From Streptomyces sp. WM4235 (GTDB lineage Bacteria; Actinomycetota; Actinomycetes; Streptomycetales; Streptomycetaceae), in the NCBI RefSeq assembly GCF_001279725.1, contig NZ_LGDE01000039.1:1-10565 (forward strand): DNA of 10,565 bases, given 5' to 3'. Below are positions 1-7,183 of the stretch, piece after piece. The notes under the pieces are model-generated. The model had not been told where the DNA came from, ran no database searches, and was given only the letters and a program-made list of their open reading frames with translations. Made by a program: the position numbers and the translations under genes. The number at the start of each line of letters is the position of its first letter. The first letter of the stretch is position 1.

Positions 1-7
1 ACACAGT

Positions 8-36
8 GGTTACACGATTCATTGACACGTGTAACC
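8..36. promoter_or_regulatory. Perfect 9-bp inverted repeat, probable repressor operator
   Basis: The arms GGTTACACG (8-16) and CGTGTAACC (28-36) are exact reverse complements separated by 11 nt. The right arm also overlaps a shorter palindrome, ACACGTGT (25-32), and the spacer contributes a -35-like TTGACA (22-27). Dyads of this size and spacing upstream of a transporter are typical of TetR-family operators, which often regulate an adjacent efflux or uptake gene. The site lies about 170 bp before the transporter start and at the window edge, so a divergent regulator gene could lie just outside. The symmetry is seen directly; the repressor family is inference. No convincing -10 box was identified. 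Confidence 0.5.
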
Positions 37-208
37 CCGCTGTCACACCCCGACCGACGGCGTGTGGGCCCGCGTGTCCAGCCGTGCCGCCGCCCTGGCG
101 CGTCCCGTCGCACCCCGCCACCGCGACAGGGCGGCGCGCACCCGCGCCTCCCCCCGATCCCTCCGCATCCCCCGTCAGCCGCACGCAGACACCGCCCAGG
201 AGGGCACC

Positions 209-1471
209 GTGGCCCTTTCCTCCCCCGGCACCGGCACCGCCGGCGCCACCCCCGACGCGTCCGAGAGACCCGCGAAGTCCGGCCCCGGTCGCGGCCTGCT
301 CCCGCTCCTGCTCGTCGGCAACACCGCCATGTACTCCCTGTACATCGGCGTGGCCGGCATCCTGCTCGCCCTCCAGGTCGAGCACATCGACCCCGTGCAC
401 AAGGTCGCCAACTTCGGCCTGATCGCGGGGGTCTCGGCCGTCTTCGCGACGATCTTCAATCCGGTCGCGGGCGCCCTGTCCGACCGCAGCGGACGGCGCG
501 ATCCGTGGATCCTGGGCGGTGGACTCGCCGCGCTCCCGGCCATGTTCCTGCTGGGGTTCGCCGACACGATCCTGCTGATCACGATCGCCTGGTGCCTCGG
601 CCAGGCCGTCATGAACGTCTACCAGGCGGCCATCACCTCCGTGGTCCCCGACCGGATCCCCGCGACCGCCCGCGGCAAGGCCTCCGCCGCCGTCGGCCTC
701 GGACTGCCCTTCGGATCCACCCTCGGCGCCCTGCTCGGCGCCACCTTCTCCGAGGACTACCGCACCGGATACCTCGTGTTCGGCGCGATCGTCGCGGGGG
801 CCGCGGTGCTGTTCACGGCCTGCGCCCGGGAGGAACGACTGCCGGCCCGCGCCCCGCTGCCGGTCCGGGCCCAGCTCGCCGCCTTCGCGAGCGCGCTCGG
901 CGACCACGACTTCCGATGGGCGTTCATCGGACGGGCACTGCTCGTGCTGGGCTACTTCGCCGTGAGCGGCTACCAGTTGTACATCCTCCAGGACCACACC
1001 GTGCTGCCCGACGGGATGAAGCCGGAGGCGGCGGTGGCCGTGATGATGCCGTTGACCAGTGTGGCCATGGTCGTCTCGACGGTGCTCGGCGGTTGGCTGT
1101 CCGACCGGTTCGACCGCCGCAAGCTGTTCGTCGGCGCGTCCGCGCTGCTGTCCGCGCTCGCCCTGGTGATTCCGGCCGTCTCCACCAGTTGGACGGCGAT
1201 GCTGGTCTTCTCCGCGGTCAACGGGCTCGCCTTCGGCTCTTACATGGCCGTGGACACGGCGCTCGTGACGATGGTGCTTCCCAAGGCCGAGGACGCGGCC
1301 CGGGACATGGGCGTGCTCAACATCGCCAACGCGGGGCCGCAGATCATCGCGCCCTTCATCGCCTCGGTGATCGTCTCGCTCAGCGGGGGCTACACCGCGC
1401 TGTTCGTCGTCGCCGCAGTCCTGGCCGTGGCGGGCGCTCTCGCGGTGAAACCCATCCGCGGCGTCCGTTGA
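209..1471 (+). CDS. Major facilitator superfamily (MFS) transporter, 12 TM helices
   Basis: A 420-residue integral membrane protein, the normal length for an MFS permease. About twelve hydrophobic segments are visible, in two groups of six around a charged central loop near residues 206-236. The MFS loop 2-3 signature appears as GALSDRSGRR (88-97), and its half-repeat in the second lobe as GGWLSDRFDRRK (294-305). The SDRSGRRDPW pattern resembles sugar or drug/H+ symporters, but the substrate cannot be read from sequence. The GTG start at 209 is preferred over the ATG at 62 because an AGGAGGG ribosome binding site (198-204) sits 5 nt before it. The 49 residues gained from the upstream ATG are arginine/alanine-rich and do not resemble an MFS N-terminus. 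The upstream inverted repeat suggests repressor control. No gene follows within 130 bp, so it is probably monocistronic. Confidence 0.88.
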   Translation: MALSSPGTGTAGATPDASERPAKSGPGRGLLPLLLVGNTAMYSLYIGVAGILLALQVEHIDPVHKVANFGLIAGVSAVFATIFNPVAGALSDRSGRRDPWILGGGLAALPAMFLLGFADTILLITIAWCLGQAVMNVYQAAITSVVPDRIPATARGKASAAVGLGLPFGSTLGALLGATFSEDYRTGYLVFGAIVAGAAVLFTACAREERLPARAPLPVRAQLAAFASALGDHDFRWAFIGRALLVLGYFAVSGYQLYILQDHTVLPDGMKPEAAVAVMMPLTSVAMVVSTVLGGWLSDRFDRRKLFVGASALLSALALVIPAVSTSWTAMLVFSAVNGLAFGSYMAVDTALVTMVLPKAEDAARDMGVLNIANAGPQIIAPFIASVIVSLSGGYTALFVVAAVLAVAGALAVKPIRGVR

Positions 1472-1564
1472 CGACGGCCCTGCCGGGCACCGCCAGTGTT
1501 CACACGGCCCGCGGTTCACGAGTTCCTCGCAGGGCTGGGTCTGGCGACTCTCCGGTCCTCCCCG

Positions 1565-1590
1565 TTACCGTCGTTCCTACCGATCGGTAA
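1565..1590. promoter_or_regulatory. Nested palindrome TACCGATCGGTA, probable operator of the amidase gene
   Basis: A perfect 12-bp palindrome, TACCGATCGGTA, occupies 1578-1589. A second, wider dyad uses TTACCG at 1565-1570 and CGGTAA at 1585-1590. The core ends immediately before the GGGGGAGG ribosome binding site (1591-1598) of the amidase gene, where a bound protein would block transcription or ribosome access. Short perfect palindromes of this kind are common TetR-family targets. The cognate regulator is not in the window, so the assignment is inference from symmetry and position. Confidence 0.45.
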
Positions 1591-1602
1591 GGGGGAGGTC
1601 CG

Positions 1603-3045
1603 ATGTCGGCGTCATCGCTGGATTCGGTTGGCTCGGCCCCGCGGGTCTCCGCGGGGTTGTCGGACACGGTGAGCGCGCTCGCCGAAGGCAGCGTCACCGC
1701 ACGCGTGTTGACGGAGCGGACCCTGGAGCGGATCGCGGCCGCCCAGCCCGCCCTCAACGCGTTCCGTGTCGTACGGATCGAGGCCGCGCTCGCGGAGGCG
1801 GACGACGCGGACCGACGGCTGGCGGCCGGCGAGCGACTCCCGCTGCTCGGGGTGCCGATCGCCGTCAAGGACGACATGGACGTCGCCGGGGAACCGACCG
1901 CCTTCGGCAGCGCGGGAACCTTCCCGCCCAAGCACGCCGACTGCGAGGCCGTACGCAGACTGCGCGCGGCCGGCGCGATCATCGTCGGCAAGACCCAGAC
2001 TCCGGAGTTGGGCCAGTGGCCGTTCACCGAGGGGCACGCGTTCGGTGACACCCGCAACCCGTGGAACACCGCCTACACGCCCGGTGGTTCCTCGGGCGGC
2101 TCGGCGGCCGCGGTCGCCGCGGGACTCGTCCCGGCGGCGCTCGGCTCCGACGGGGCGGGCTCGGTCCGCATCCCCGCGGCGTGGACCCACCTGGTCGGCG
2201 TGAAGCCGCAACGGGGGCGCATCTCCACCTGGCCGGAACCCGAGTCCTTCAACGGGCTGACGGTCAACGGCGTGTTGGCCCGCACCGTGGGCGACGCGGC
2301 GCTGTTGCTCGACGCGGCGAGCGGGCAGCACGCCGGAGACCTGCACAGCCCGGCGCGCATCTCGGCCGTCGACGCGGCCCGGCGCACACCGCGCCGCCTT
2401 CGGATCGCCCTGTCGTTCGCCATGGCGTTCACCGCCACGGCGAAGTCCCTGGACCCCGTGGTGCGTTCGGCGGTGGAACGGCTGGCCGCACGGTTGGAGT
2501 CACTGGGGCACGAAGTCGTCGAGGAGGATCCCCGCTACGGCCCGATCGGCCTGACCTTCGCACCCCGCGCGACCGGCGGCGTACGGGATCTGGCGGCCCG
2601 CGTACCGGACTCCTCGCTGCTGGACCCGCGCACCCACGAGGCCGTTCGTACGGGGCGGATCCTGGGCGGTGTGCCCCTGCGCGTCTCCCGCCGGGCGGAA
2701 GTCGTGCTGCAACGCCGGGTCGGGGAGATCTTCCACCGCTTCGACGTCGTGCTGACCCCGACCACGGCCACCCCGCCGTTGCGGATCGGCGCCCTCGCGG
2801 GTCTGGGGGCGCTGGCGACGGACCGGGCGATGATCGCGGCGTGCCCGTACGCCTGGACGTGGAACGTCCTCGGTTGGCCGGGTGTCAACATCCCGGCCGG
2901 GTTCACCCCGGACGGTCTGCCCCTGGGCGCCCAACTGCTGGGTCCCGCCCACGCGGAGCCCCTGCTGCTCTCCCTGGCGGCCCAGGTCGAGGCGGCCGAG
3001 GACTGGGCCTCGAAGTGGCCGGAACCAGTAACCTCACCGGAATGA
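1603..3045 (+). CDS. Amidase-signature family amidohydrolase
   Basis: A 480-residue cytoplasmic hydrolase of the amidase signature family, which cleaves carbon-nitrogen amide bonds with a Ser-cisSer-Lys triad. All three elements are visible: the lysine in GVPIAVKDD (K89), the cis-serine in the Gly/Ser-rich GGSSGGS (S163), and the nucleophile in [12 protein letters not shown] (S187). The spacing of 24 residues between the two serines matches the family. The C-terminal PTTATPPL (386-393) and [10 protein letters not shown] (425-434) segments are also typical. The ATG start has a strong GGGGGAGG site 4 nt upstream. The substrate is unknown: members include aryl-amide, acetamide, indoleacetamide and nylon-oligomer hydrolases. 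The partner-dependent GatA role is unlikely because no gatB or gatC is adjacent. Its stop overlaps the start of the MazF-like gene, so the two are probably co-expressed. A palindrome over its leader suggests repression. Confidence 0.9.
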   Translation: MSASSLDSVGSAPRVSAGLSDTVSALAEGSVTARVLTERTLERIAAAQPALNAFRVVRIEAALAEADDADRRLAAGERLPLLGVPIAVKDDMDVAGEPTAFGSAGTFPPKHADCEAVRRLRAAGAIIVGKTQTPELGQWPFTEGHAFGDTRNPWNTAYTPGGSSGGSAAAVAAGLVPAALGSDGAGSVRIPAAWTHLVGVKPQRGRISTWPEPESFNGLTVNGVLARTVGDAALLLDAASGQHAGDLHSPARISAVDAARRTPRRLRIALSFAMAFTATAKSLDPVVRSAVERLAARLESLGHEVVEEDPRYGPIGLTFAPRATGGVRDLAARVPDSSLLDPRTHEAVRTGRILGGVPLRVSRRAEVVLQRRVGEIFHRFDVVLTPTTATPPLRIGALAGLGALATDRAMIAACPYAWTWNVLGWPGVNIPAGFTPDGLPLGAQLLGPAHAEPLLLSLAAQVEAAEDWASKWPEPVTSPE

Positions 3046-3518
3046 CGGCACTTTCCCACCAGAGCAACGACCACGGCAACGGTCACGTCGAGCAGCCCGG
3101 GCGTGACGGCGTCACCGCGACCAGCGAGGCGGATCCGCGCGCCATCGGACCGGTGCGCACCGAGTACGCGCCGGACAAGGACGGCGATCCGGATCCCGGC
3201 GAGATCGTGTGGACCTGGGTTCCGTACGAGGAGAACGACGGGCGGGGCAAGGACCGGCCGGTGTTGGTGGTCGCCCGGGAGGCGGGCGGGAGCACGCTGC
3301 TGGCCGTGCAGTTGTCCAGCAAGCGGCACGATCACGACCGGGAGTGGGTGCCGATCGGGACCGGGCCGTGGGACGGCGCGGGGCGGGAGTCCTGGGTGGC
3401 GGTGGATCGGGTGCTGAGGGTGCACGAGTCGGGCATGCGGCGCGAGGCGTGCGCGTTGGACCGGGGCCGCTTCCAGCTGGTGGTGGAGCGGCTGCGCGAG
3501 CGGTACGGCTGGCGGTAG
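3042..3518 (+). CDS. PemK/MazF-like family protein, putative toxin without adjacent antitoxin
   Basis: A 158-residue protein whose ATG lies in an ATGA overlap with the amidase stop, implying translational coupling; the ribosome binding site is otherwise weak. Residues 1-50 are hydrophilic, low-complexity and probably disordered. The fold starts at PGEIVWTWVPYEE (52-64) and continues with GKDRPVLVVAR (69-79), matching the N-terminal beta-strand pattern of PemK/MazF proteins (GDIV...P, then RPVLVV). LLAVQLSSK (86-94) and WVAVDRVLRV (118-127) fit the later strands. Family members are usually ribosome-independent mRNA endonucleases paired with a small upstream antitoxin. Here the upstream neighbour is an amidase and the downstream one is convergent, so no antitoxin gene is present. 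It may be an orphan, may have a distant partner, or may have lost ribonuclease activity. The family call is moderately sure; toxicity is unproven. Confidence 0.7.
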   Translation: MTALSHQSNDHGNGHVEQPGRDGVTATSEADPRAIGPVRTEYAPDKDGDPDPGEIVWTWVPYEENDGRGKDRPVLVVAREAGGSTLLAVQLSSKRHDHDREWVPIGTGPWDGAGRESWVAVDRVLRVHESGMRREACALDRGRFQLVVERLRERYGWR

Positions 3519-3535
3519 CCGGGCGCCTGCGGGCC

Positions 3536-3580
3536 GCCCGCCCCCGCGCCAGGAGACATCGGGCCCGGAGCGGGGCGGGC
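3536..3580. terminator. GC-rich inverted repeat between convergent genes, possible bidirectional terminator
   Basis: GCCCGCCCC (3536-3544) pairs perfectly with GGGGCGGGC (3572-3580), and a further GC pair forms after a one-base bulge. The loop of about 22 nt contains the self-complementary GGGCCC. A smaller alternative stem, CGGGCG/CGCCCG (3520-3525 with 3535-3540), starts just after the stop codon of the MazF-like gene. The element fills the 66-bp gap between two convergent genes. There is no U-tract, which is common for actinobacterial terminators. Structure is seen; terminator function is inferred. Confidence 0.4.
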
Positions 3581-3584
3581 CGGT

Positions 3585-4445
3585 TCAGCGCCCGGGGTCC
3601 GGGCTGCCCGGCTCGGCACACAGCCCCGCGAACGCCCGTTCGAATGTCTGGCGGGGTCCGGGCTCACGGTCCAGCACTGCGAACACGACCCGTTCGAAGA
3701 CGCCGTCGAAGCGGCCGGTGAGCAGTTCCCGGAAGGCCTCGGCCACGGCTGCGGGCTCGTTGCGGAAGACTCCGCATCCCCAGGCCCCCAGCACCAGTCG
3801 CCGGTGGCCGTGGAGCGCCGCCACCTCCAGGACCAGCTCGCCCCTTCGCGCCAGGGCGCCCGGGATCTCGTGGGCGCGCTCCGGTTCCTGGCGGCGGATG
3901 GTGCCCGCGTTGGGGGCCGGGGAGGTGAGGAAGGCGGCCTGGAAGGGGGTCTCCAGGAGATGGCCCCGGTCGTCGCGGAAAACGGGGACGGCGGGTGAGT
4001 GAATCACCCGGTCGGTGTAGAAGGTGCTCTTTCCCGCGCGGTGGACCTCGTAGTACTCCGGGGCCTCCAACAGGGTCTCGTACAGGGCCGAGGCGCGGCA
4101 CAGGGCCTCCTCCTGGGCCTTGGCGCCTCGGACGTATCCGCCCCCGGGATTGCGGGCCGAGGCGAAGTTCAGGACGGCGACCCGGACCCCCCGCGGAGCG
4201 TCTGTCGCGAGCCGGCGGGCGGCGACGGTACTGCTCTCGCCCGTGACCTCGAAGGCGGTCTCCCCCTCCCTTTTGAGGGGCTCTCCATATGGAATGACAC
4301 GGTTTGGTCCATATATTCTGGTTCCTGCCTTGGCTTCCGCCAGGGCGGCGGCCAGGGAGATCTGCCGTCCCGTCCGCGTCCGGTACCCCCCGGCCGCAAG
4401 GATCGTCGCGTTCTCCCGCGCGATTTCACGCAGTCTGCTGCTCAC
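3585..4445 (-). CDS. TIGR02452/DUF2263 macrodomain protein, bacterial-type poly(ADP-ribose) glycohydrolase
   Basis: A 286-residue protein of the bacterial PARG type, which hydrolyses the ribose-ribose links of ADP-ribose polymers on modified proteins. The hallmark PARG signature GGG-X7-QEE is present: NPGGGYVRGAKAQEE, with the glycines at 101-103 and the catalytic glutamates at 112-113. TSPAPNAG (174-181) and LGAWGCGVFRN (219-229) form the macrodomain phosphate-binding and distal ribose regions. The N-terminal helix SSRLREIARENATIL is typical of the family. The GTG start is chosen because GGAGGA (complement of 4453-4458) lies 7 nt before it; the longer frame from 4523 adds 26 residues that would reach into the leader region of egtA. 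The gene is convergent with the MazF-like gene and divergent from egtA. Codons at about 4266-4322 are strikingly AT-rich (see findings). The physiological target in this organism is unknown. Confidence 0.85.
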   Translation of the reverse strand: MSSRLREIARENATILAAGGYRTRTGRQISLAAALAEAKAGTRIYGPNRVIPYGEPLKREGETAFEVTGESSTVAARRLATDAPRGVRVAVLNFASARNPGGGYVRGAKAQEEALCRASALYETLLEAPEYYEVHRAGKSTFYTDRVIHSPAVPVFRDDRGHLLETPFQAAFLTSPAPNAGTIRRQEPERAHEIPGALARRGELVLEVAALHGHRRLVLGAWGCGVFRNEPAAVAEAFRELLTGRFDGVFERVVFAVLDREPGPRQTFERAFAGLCAEPGSPDPGR

Positions 4446-4568
4446 CCCGCAATCCTCCGGTCGAGCCCCTCGAACTGCAATGGAATTTGTGGCCCGCAGA
4501 CGGGTAGGCACGGGTGACATCACGGCCGACGAAAGCGCCGGCCGCCGACAGGAGACGAGGATCCGGTC
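4446..4568. promoter_or_regulatory. Divergent promoter region between the glycohydrolase gene and egtA
   Basis: These 123 bp must hold the start signals for both the leftward glycohydrolase gene and the rightward egt operon. The part near 4475-4490 is less GC-rich than its surroundings, as expected of promoter DNA. On the + strand, GGAAT (4482-4486) followed 17 nt later by GTA (4504-4506) is an imperfect match to the SigR thiol-stress promoter pattern (GGAAT, about 18 nt, GTT). No good housekeeping -35/-10 pair was found on either strand. The position is secure; the individual promoter elements are tentative. Confidence 0.35.
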
Positions 4569-5873
4569 ATGCGCCAGGACTCACCTGCTCCGCCTGTGCA
4601 CCACCCCCCGCCCGAGCCCCTCACCGAGGCCTCGGCCGAGGCGCTCCTCCACGGCATCTGTTTCAAGACGGGTCCACCTCGTGTGCTCGGCGCCGAACTC
4701 GAATGGCTGGTGTTGGACGCCGAGCGGCCCGATCTCGCACTGTCCGCCGATCGGCTCGCCGCCGCGCACGACGCGGCCGGCGCGCTGCCCCTGCACTCCG
4801 GGTTCACCGTCGAACCCGGCGGCCAGTTGGAGCTCAGTTCGGCTCCGGCCGATTCCCTGACGGAGTGCGTGGACGACCTTCAGGCCGACCTCACGGCCGT
4901 ACGGGGCGTCCTGCACCGGCAGGGCCTGGTACTGCGGGGCCTCGGGCAGGACGCCCGGCGTCCCCTGCGCCGGATGCTGGACAGCCCGCGCTACCAGGCG
5001 ATGGAGACGTACTTCGACCGCACGGGTCCCGCCGGGCGGGCCATGATGCGCTCCTCCGCGTCCGTACAGGTCTGCGTGGACGCCGGCCACGAGGAGCCCG
5101 GCCCGCTCGGGTACGGACGGCGTTGGCGGCTCGCGCACCTGCTGGGCGCGGTCCTGGTGGCGGCGTTCGCCAACTCCCCCGGCGTGGAAGGCCCGTACGC
5201 CGGCTGGCGGTGCGCCCGCCAGGGCATCTGGAACGACATCGACGCGCGGCGCGCCCTGGCCCCGCCGCTGGAGGAGGAGCCCCGCGACGCGTGGACCCGG
5301 CACGCCCTGGACACCGAGGTGATGTGCGTCCGGTCCGTCGGGGACGGGGCGCCCTGGGTGATCCCGCGCGGCCTGACCTTCCGGGACTGGCTGACGTCCG
5401 GCACGGGCCCGCGGCCGCCCACCGCCGAGGACCTGGAGTACCACCTGACCACGCTGTTCCCGCCGATCCGACCGCGCGGCCACCTGGAACTGCGGATGAT
5501 CGACGCGCAGCCCGGCGAGCACGGCTGGATCGTGCCGGTGGCCGTGGTGCACGCGCTGTTCGACGACCCGGAGGCCGCGGAGACCGCGTACCGGGTGTCG
5601 AAGGCGCTGTCGGACGCGTACGGGTCCGACAGCGCGCCCCGCAACCCCCTGTGGCGGACCGCCGCCCGCGCGGGGCTCGCCGATCCGGAGCTGCGGTCGG
5701 CCGCCGTCGCCTGTTTCCTGGCGGCGGGCGAGGCACTCCCCCGCCTGGGGGCGAGCACGCACGTCCGGGACGAGGTCGGAGCCTTCACCGAGCGTTACGT
5801 ACTGCGCGGGCGCTGCCCCGCGGACGACGAAGAGGAACAGCGGCAGCCCGCCGGGAAGGACGCACGCCCGTGA
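4569..5873 (+). CDS. egtA: EgtA, glutamate-cysteine ligase of ergothioneine biosynthesis
   Basis: A 434-residue cytoplasmic ATP-dependent ligase that joins glutamate and cysteine into gamma-glutamylcysteine, the sulfur donor used by EgtB. It belongs to the GCS2-like glutamate-cysteine ligase family. Visible landmarks are the strand GAELEWLVLD (41-50) with its metal/ATP-site glutamates, VEPGGQLELSS (81-91), RYQAMETYFD (141-150), ASVQVCVD (164-171), and HLELRMIDAQP (305-315). The length is close to mycobacterial EgtA. The ATG has GAGG at 4557-4560, 8 nt upstream, and a further GGAGAC just before that. It is the first gene of the operon, and its TGA overlaps the GTG of egtB. The C-terminal tail (from 417) is acidic, then polar, and probably disordered. 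The identity rests on both the family motifs and the unmistakable egtB-egtC-egtD context. Whether it is the only gamma-glutamylcysteine source cannot be judged from this window. Confidence 0.93.
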   Translation: MRQDSPAPPVHHPPPEPLTEASAEALLHGICFKTGPPRVLGAELEWLVLDAERPDLALSADRLAAAHDAAGALPLHSGFTVEPGGQLELSSAPADSLTECVDDLQADLTAVRGVLHRQGLVLRGLGQDARRPLRRMLDSPRYQAMETYFDRTGPAGRAMMRSSASVQVCVDAGHEEPGPLGYGRRWRLAHLLGAVLVAAFANSPGVEGPYAGWRCARQGIWNDIDARRALAPPLEEEPRDAWTRHALDTEVMCVRSVGDGAPWVIPRGLTFRDWLTSGTGPRPPTAEDLEYHLTTLFPPIRPRGHLELRMIDAQPGEHGWIVPVAVVHALFDDPEAAETAYRVSKALSDAYGSDSAPRNPLWRTAARAGLADPELRSAAVACFLAAGEALPRLGASTHVRDEVGAFTERYVLRGRCPADDEEEQRQPAGKDARP

Positions 5874-7183
5874 CCACCGACATACACCCCGAGATACTCC
5901 GCGAGCGGGCCGTGGCGGCCCTGACCGCCGCCCGGGCCCGTACCGCCGGGCTGACCGAGACCGTGAGCGACCGGGACCTGACCGCACAGCACTCCCCCCT
6001 GATGTCCCCGCTCGTCTGGGACCTGGCGCACATCGGGAACATGGAGGAGCTCTGGCTGCTGCGCAACGTCGCCGGCCGCGAGTCGATGCGTCCCGAGATC
6101 GACCCGCTCTACGACGCGTTCGAGCATCCTCGGTCCGAGCGGCCGAAGTTGCCGCTGCTGGGGCCCGATGAGGCCCGCCGGTACGCGGCGGAGGTGCGCG
6201 GACGGGTCTTCGACCTGCTGGAGCGCACCCCGCTGGAGGGTACGGACCTGCTGTCCGGCGGCTATGTCTTCGGGATGATCGCCCAGCATGAACAGCAGCA
6301 CGACGAGACGATGTTGATCACGCATCAGCTGAGACGGGGAGCCGCGGTGTTGACCGCCCCGGACCCGGATCCGCCGCAGGGCCCGCCGCTGTCCGCGAGC
6401 GAAGTGCTGGTGCCCGGCGGGCCGTTCACGATGGGAACCTCCGCCGAGCCCTGGTCGCTGGACAACGAACGGCCCGCGCACACCCGGGACACCGCGCCGT
6501 ACTGGATCGACACGGCGCCGGTGACCAATGCCGACTACCAGGCGTTCATGGCGGACGGCGGCTACCGCGAGTCCCGCTGGTGGGCCGCCGAGGGCTGGGA
6601 ACAGATCCGCGCGCACGGGATCGAGGCCCCGCTGTTCTGGCACCGGGAGGGCGACACGTGGTCGCGCCGCCGCTTCGGCGTCACCGAGGCGGTGCCGGGC
6701 GACGAGCCGGTGCTGCACGTCAGTTGGTACGAGGCGGACGCGTACGCCCGCTGGGCCGGGCGCCGGCTGCCCACCGAGACCGAGTGGGAGAAGGCCGCCC
6801 GGTACGACCCGGGTACGGGCCGCTCCACCCGGTACCCGTGGGGCGACGCCGACCCGACCCCGGCGCACGCGAACCTGGGGCAGCGGCACCTGCGCCCGGC
6901 CCCCGCGGGCAGTTATCCGGCCGGGGCATCCCCCCTCGGGGTGCGCCAGCTGATCGGCGACGTGTGGGAGTGGACGGCGTCGGACTTCCTCCCCTACCCG
7001 GGGTTCCGCGCGTTCCCCTACCGGGAGTACTCGGAGGTGTTCTTCGGCCCCGAGCACAAGGTGCTCAGGGGCGGGTCGTTCGCGGTGGACCAGGTGGCCT
7101 GCCGGGGCACGTTCCGCAACTGGGACCTGCCGGTGCGCCGGCAGATCTTCTCCGGCTTCCGCACCGCTCGGGATGATGCCTGA
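5870..7183 (+). CDS. egtB: EgtB, iron-dependent hercynine sulfoxide synthase
   Basis: A 437-residue non-haem iron enzyme that uses O2 to couple gamma-glutamylcysteine to hercynine, giving gamma-glutamyl-hercynylcysteine sulfoxide. The N-terminal DinB-like domain supplies the three iron-binding histidines: H54 in DLAHIGN, and H140 and H144 in the HX3HXE motif HEQQHDE. The C-terminal formylglycine-generating-enzyme-like/C-type lectin domain runs from about 178 to the end, with VPGGPFTMGT (181-190), PVTNADYQAF (217-226), RLPTETEWEKAAR (299-311), GDVWEWTASDF (363-373) and LRGGSFAVD (399-407). Y376 and the NWD at 417-419 match the substrate-binding positions described for mycobacterial EgtB. The GTG start overlaps the egtA stop (GTGA) and follows GGGAAGGA by about 10 nt. 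A longer frame extends upstream through egtA, but it is only an out-of-frame shadow. Confidence 0.95.
   Translation: MTTDIHPEILRERAVAALTAARARTAGLTETVSDRDLTAQHSPLMSPLVWDLAHIGNMEELWLLRNVAGRESMRPEIDPLYDAFEHPRSERPKLPLLGPDEARRYAAEVRGRVFDLLERTPLEGTDLLSGGYVFGMIAQHEQQHDETMLITHQLRRGAAVLTAPDPDPPQGPPLSASEVLVPGGPFTMGTSAEPWSLDNERPAHTRDTAPYWIDTAPVTNADYQAFMADGGYRESRWWAAEGWEQIRAHGIEAPLFWHREGDTWSRRRFGVTEAVPGDEPVLHVSWYEADAYARWAGRRLPTETEWEKAARYDPGTGRSTRYPWGDADPTPAHANLGQRHLRPAPAGSYPAGASPLGVRQLIGDVWEWTASDFLPYPGFRAFPYREYSEVFFGPEHKVLRGGSFAVDQVACRGTFRNWDLPVRRQIFSGFRTARDDA

Noticed and set aside
62..208. 49-residue N-terminal extension of the MFS transporter from an upstream ATG
   Set aside because: Arg/Ala-rich, unlike an MFS N-terminus, and the downstream GTG has a strong AGGAGGG site at ideal spacing.
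1474..1488. Short hairpin GCCC-TGCC-GGGC after the transporter stop
   Set aside because: Only four base pairs and no U-tract; too weak to call a terminator in such GC-rich DNA.
22..1590. 522-codon plus-strand frame overlapping the transporter
   Set aside because: Arg/Gly/Pro-rich shadow in another frame without domain features.
4446..4523. 26-residue N-terminal extension of the glycohydrolase from the ATG at 4523
   Set aside because: The family helix starts right after the GTG at 4445, which has GGAGGA 7 nt upstream; the extension would occupy the divergent promoter region.
4514..5869. Long open frame upstream of and continuous with egtB (889 codons in all)
   Set aside because: It is the out-of-frame shadow of egtA: Arg/Pro/Gly-rich with no domain, while egtA in the other frame has clear family motifs. 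egtB begins at the GTG at 5870.
4581..5987. 468-codon minus-strand frame opposite egtA
   Set aside because: Antisense frame typical of high-GC DNA; low-complexity Arg/Gly/Pro composition, no recognisable domain, wholly overlapping a confident gene.
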